Position numbers and translations under genes: made by a program. This document shows, piece by piece, positions 24,360 through 24,989 of a stretch of 24,989 bases of DNA (the first letter of the stretch is position 1; each line of letters begins with the position of its first letter). Under the pieces are notes generated by a model. It had not been told where the DNA came from. It did not search any database and worked only from the letters and a program-made list of their open reading frames with translations. The stretch is from CABZJG01 sp965659715 (lineage in GTDB: Bacteria > Pseudomonadota > Alphaproteobacteria > Rhodobacterales > Rhodobacteraceae), in contig CBFHXE010000036.1 of NCBI GenBank assembly GCA_965659715.1, positions 1 through 24,989 of the forward strand, given 5' to 3'.

Positions 24360-24647
24360 TTAGCCGTTCACGCTATCCTTTAGCGCTTTCGCAATGGTCA
24401 TTTTGACCACCTTATCTGCTTCTTTTTTGAACTGCTCACCAGTGGCCGGGTTCCGCACCATGCGCTCGGGTCTTTCACGGCACATGATTTTGCCAACACC
24501 CGGCAATGTAACGGCACCACCGCCAGATACTTCGCGTGTGATCAGGTTGCACATTGCGTCCAGCGCGGCAGCGGCTGATTTCTTATCTGTACCCATATCC
24601 TCGGCCAGAGCAGCAACAAGTTGTGTTTTCGTCATTGGTTTCGACAT
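24360..24647 (-). CDS. HU-family DNA-binding protein
   Basis: This 95-residue basic histone-like protein belongs to the HU/IHF family. It bends and compacts DNA as a dimer. The helical N-terminus (TKTQLVAALAEDMGTDKKSA) is followed by the beta-arm region (GGAVTLPGVGKIMCRERPER and RNPATGEQFKKEADKVVK), which contains the usual R-NPxTG arm tip. One Cys is found at the arm base. AAGGAG precedes the ATG at 24647. It is a monocistronic gene with its own terminator. HU is more likely than IHF because the arm resembles HU-type sequences, but this was not tested. Confidence 0.92.
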   Translation of the reverse strand: MSKPMTKTQLVAALAEDMGTDKKSAAAALDAMCNLITREVSGGGAVTLPGVGKIMCRERPERMVRNPATGEQFKKEADKVVKMTIAKALKDSVNG

Positions 24648-24711
24648 TTTAGGTTTCTCCTTATACTGCCCAACTTTTAGGGCCTCACGCTAAGTTTCTA
24701 ACGGAATGTTG

Positions 24712-24727
24712 TTATTGAACACAATAA
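24712..24727. promoter_or_regulatory. Inverted repeat upstream of the HU gene
   Basis: TTATTG-AACA-CAATAA is a perfect 6-bp inverted repeat with a 4-nt spacer, 65-80 nt upstream of the HU start codon and within its likely promoter region. The geometry recalls sites of CRP/FNR-type dimers, but the half-site TATTG differs from TTGAT. The remainder of the 24648-24780 gap shows only an AT-rich leader. Confidence 0.35.
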
Positions 24728-24780
24728 GTAGTGCCTACAATGTTACGAAAAACATGCATTTTTTCCCAAATTTGGCGAAA

Positions 24781-24989
24781 TTATAGGAAAGCCGTTTCGT
24801 CAAAGCTGCGTAATTTCCGGCTGTGCAGCCTTTCTAAGGGCATGTTGTGCAAACTTTCCATGGCCATAATGCCTACTTTTAAGTGCCGCGACACCTGTGT
24901 TTTGTAAAATTCTGATGCCATGCCAGGCAATTTTAGCTCGCCGTGCAGCGGTTTATCTGACACACACAGCAGCGTTCCATAGGGCACCC
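24781..24989 (-). CDS. amn: AMP nucleosidase, C-terminal fragment (cut by window edge)
   Basis: Only the last 69 or so codons are in the window; the 5' part lies beyond the right edge. The fragment YGTLLCVSDKPLHGELKLPG followed by ASEFYKTQVSRHLKVG and the terminal RLHSRKLRSFDETAF match the conserved C-terminus of AMP nucleosidase. That enzyme cleaves AMP to adenine and ribose 5-phosphate. The truncation is a boundary effect, not a defect of the gene. Confidence 0.85.
   Translation of the reverse strand, partial: VPYGTLLCVSDKPLHGELKLPGMASEFYKTQVSRHLKVGIMAMESLHNMPLERLHSRKLRSFDETAFL

Overview
The window looks like a chromosomal segment of an alphaproteobacterium, most probably a Rhodobacterales (roseobacter-group) member. 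The grounds are a 41-residue L36 protein, a single-domain-ATPase sugar importer with a ROK regulator beside xylose genes, a thiBPQ operon under a TPP riboswitch, and the overall style of the housekeeping proteins. This is inferred from protein character alone, and no species can be named. No rRNA, tRNA, CRISPR array, insertion sequence or prophage was seen, and no gene-free gap exceeds about 300 bases.

Layout. 0-1.4 kb: rpmJ and a convergent peptidase T gene share one bidirectional terminator. 1.4-12.1 kb: a xylose locus. xylB-xylA run rightward and are followed by a MauG/cytochrome c peroxidase-like di-heme gene. Facing them, xylF-xylH-xylG (xylose ABC importer) run leftward and are followed by a CRTAC1-type FG-GAP/ASPIC-UnbV protein gene. 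The MauG-like and CRTAC1-like genes meet tail to tail, with coding ends overlapping by 7 nt, so each sits at the distal end of a xyl transcription unit. xylR (ROK repressor) is divergent from xylF, and an orphan di-heme cytochrome c gene follows it. Dyads with a CGA-N3-TCG-type core lie upstream of xylB and in the xylF/xylR gap, where two of them bracket a TTGACA promoter.

13.1-15.7 kb: an AT-richer stretch holds a compact second-messenger cluster. A PAS-like/class III adenylate cyclase is divergent from an MBL-fold hydrolase coupled to a stand-alone cyclic-nucleotide-binding domain. 15.9-18.6 kb: a GPH-family sugar:cation symporter and a convergent iron-dependent alcohol dehydrogenase. 18.6-21.9 kb: thiamine importer thiB-thiP-thiQ with overlapping genes, preceded by a TPP riboswitch whose apparent expression platform masks the thiB ribosome binding site. 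22.0-25 kb: a tiny membrane-protein gene whose start appears frameshifted, aroC, an EamA/DMT permease, an HU-family DNA-binding protein, and the 3' end of the AMP nucleosidase gene cut by the window edge.

Functional picture. Xylose is bound by XylF, imported by XylGH, isomerised by XylA and phosphorylated by XylB, with XylR as the likely xylose-responsive repressor. Two candidate novelties stand out. One is a possible redox or protein-maturation pair (MauG-like plus CRTAC1-like, perhaps with the orphan cytochrome) wired into the xylose regulon. The other is the self-contained cyclase/hydrolase/receiver cluster.
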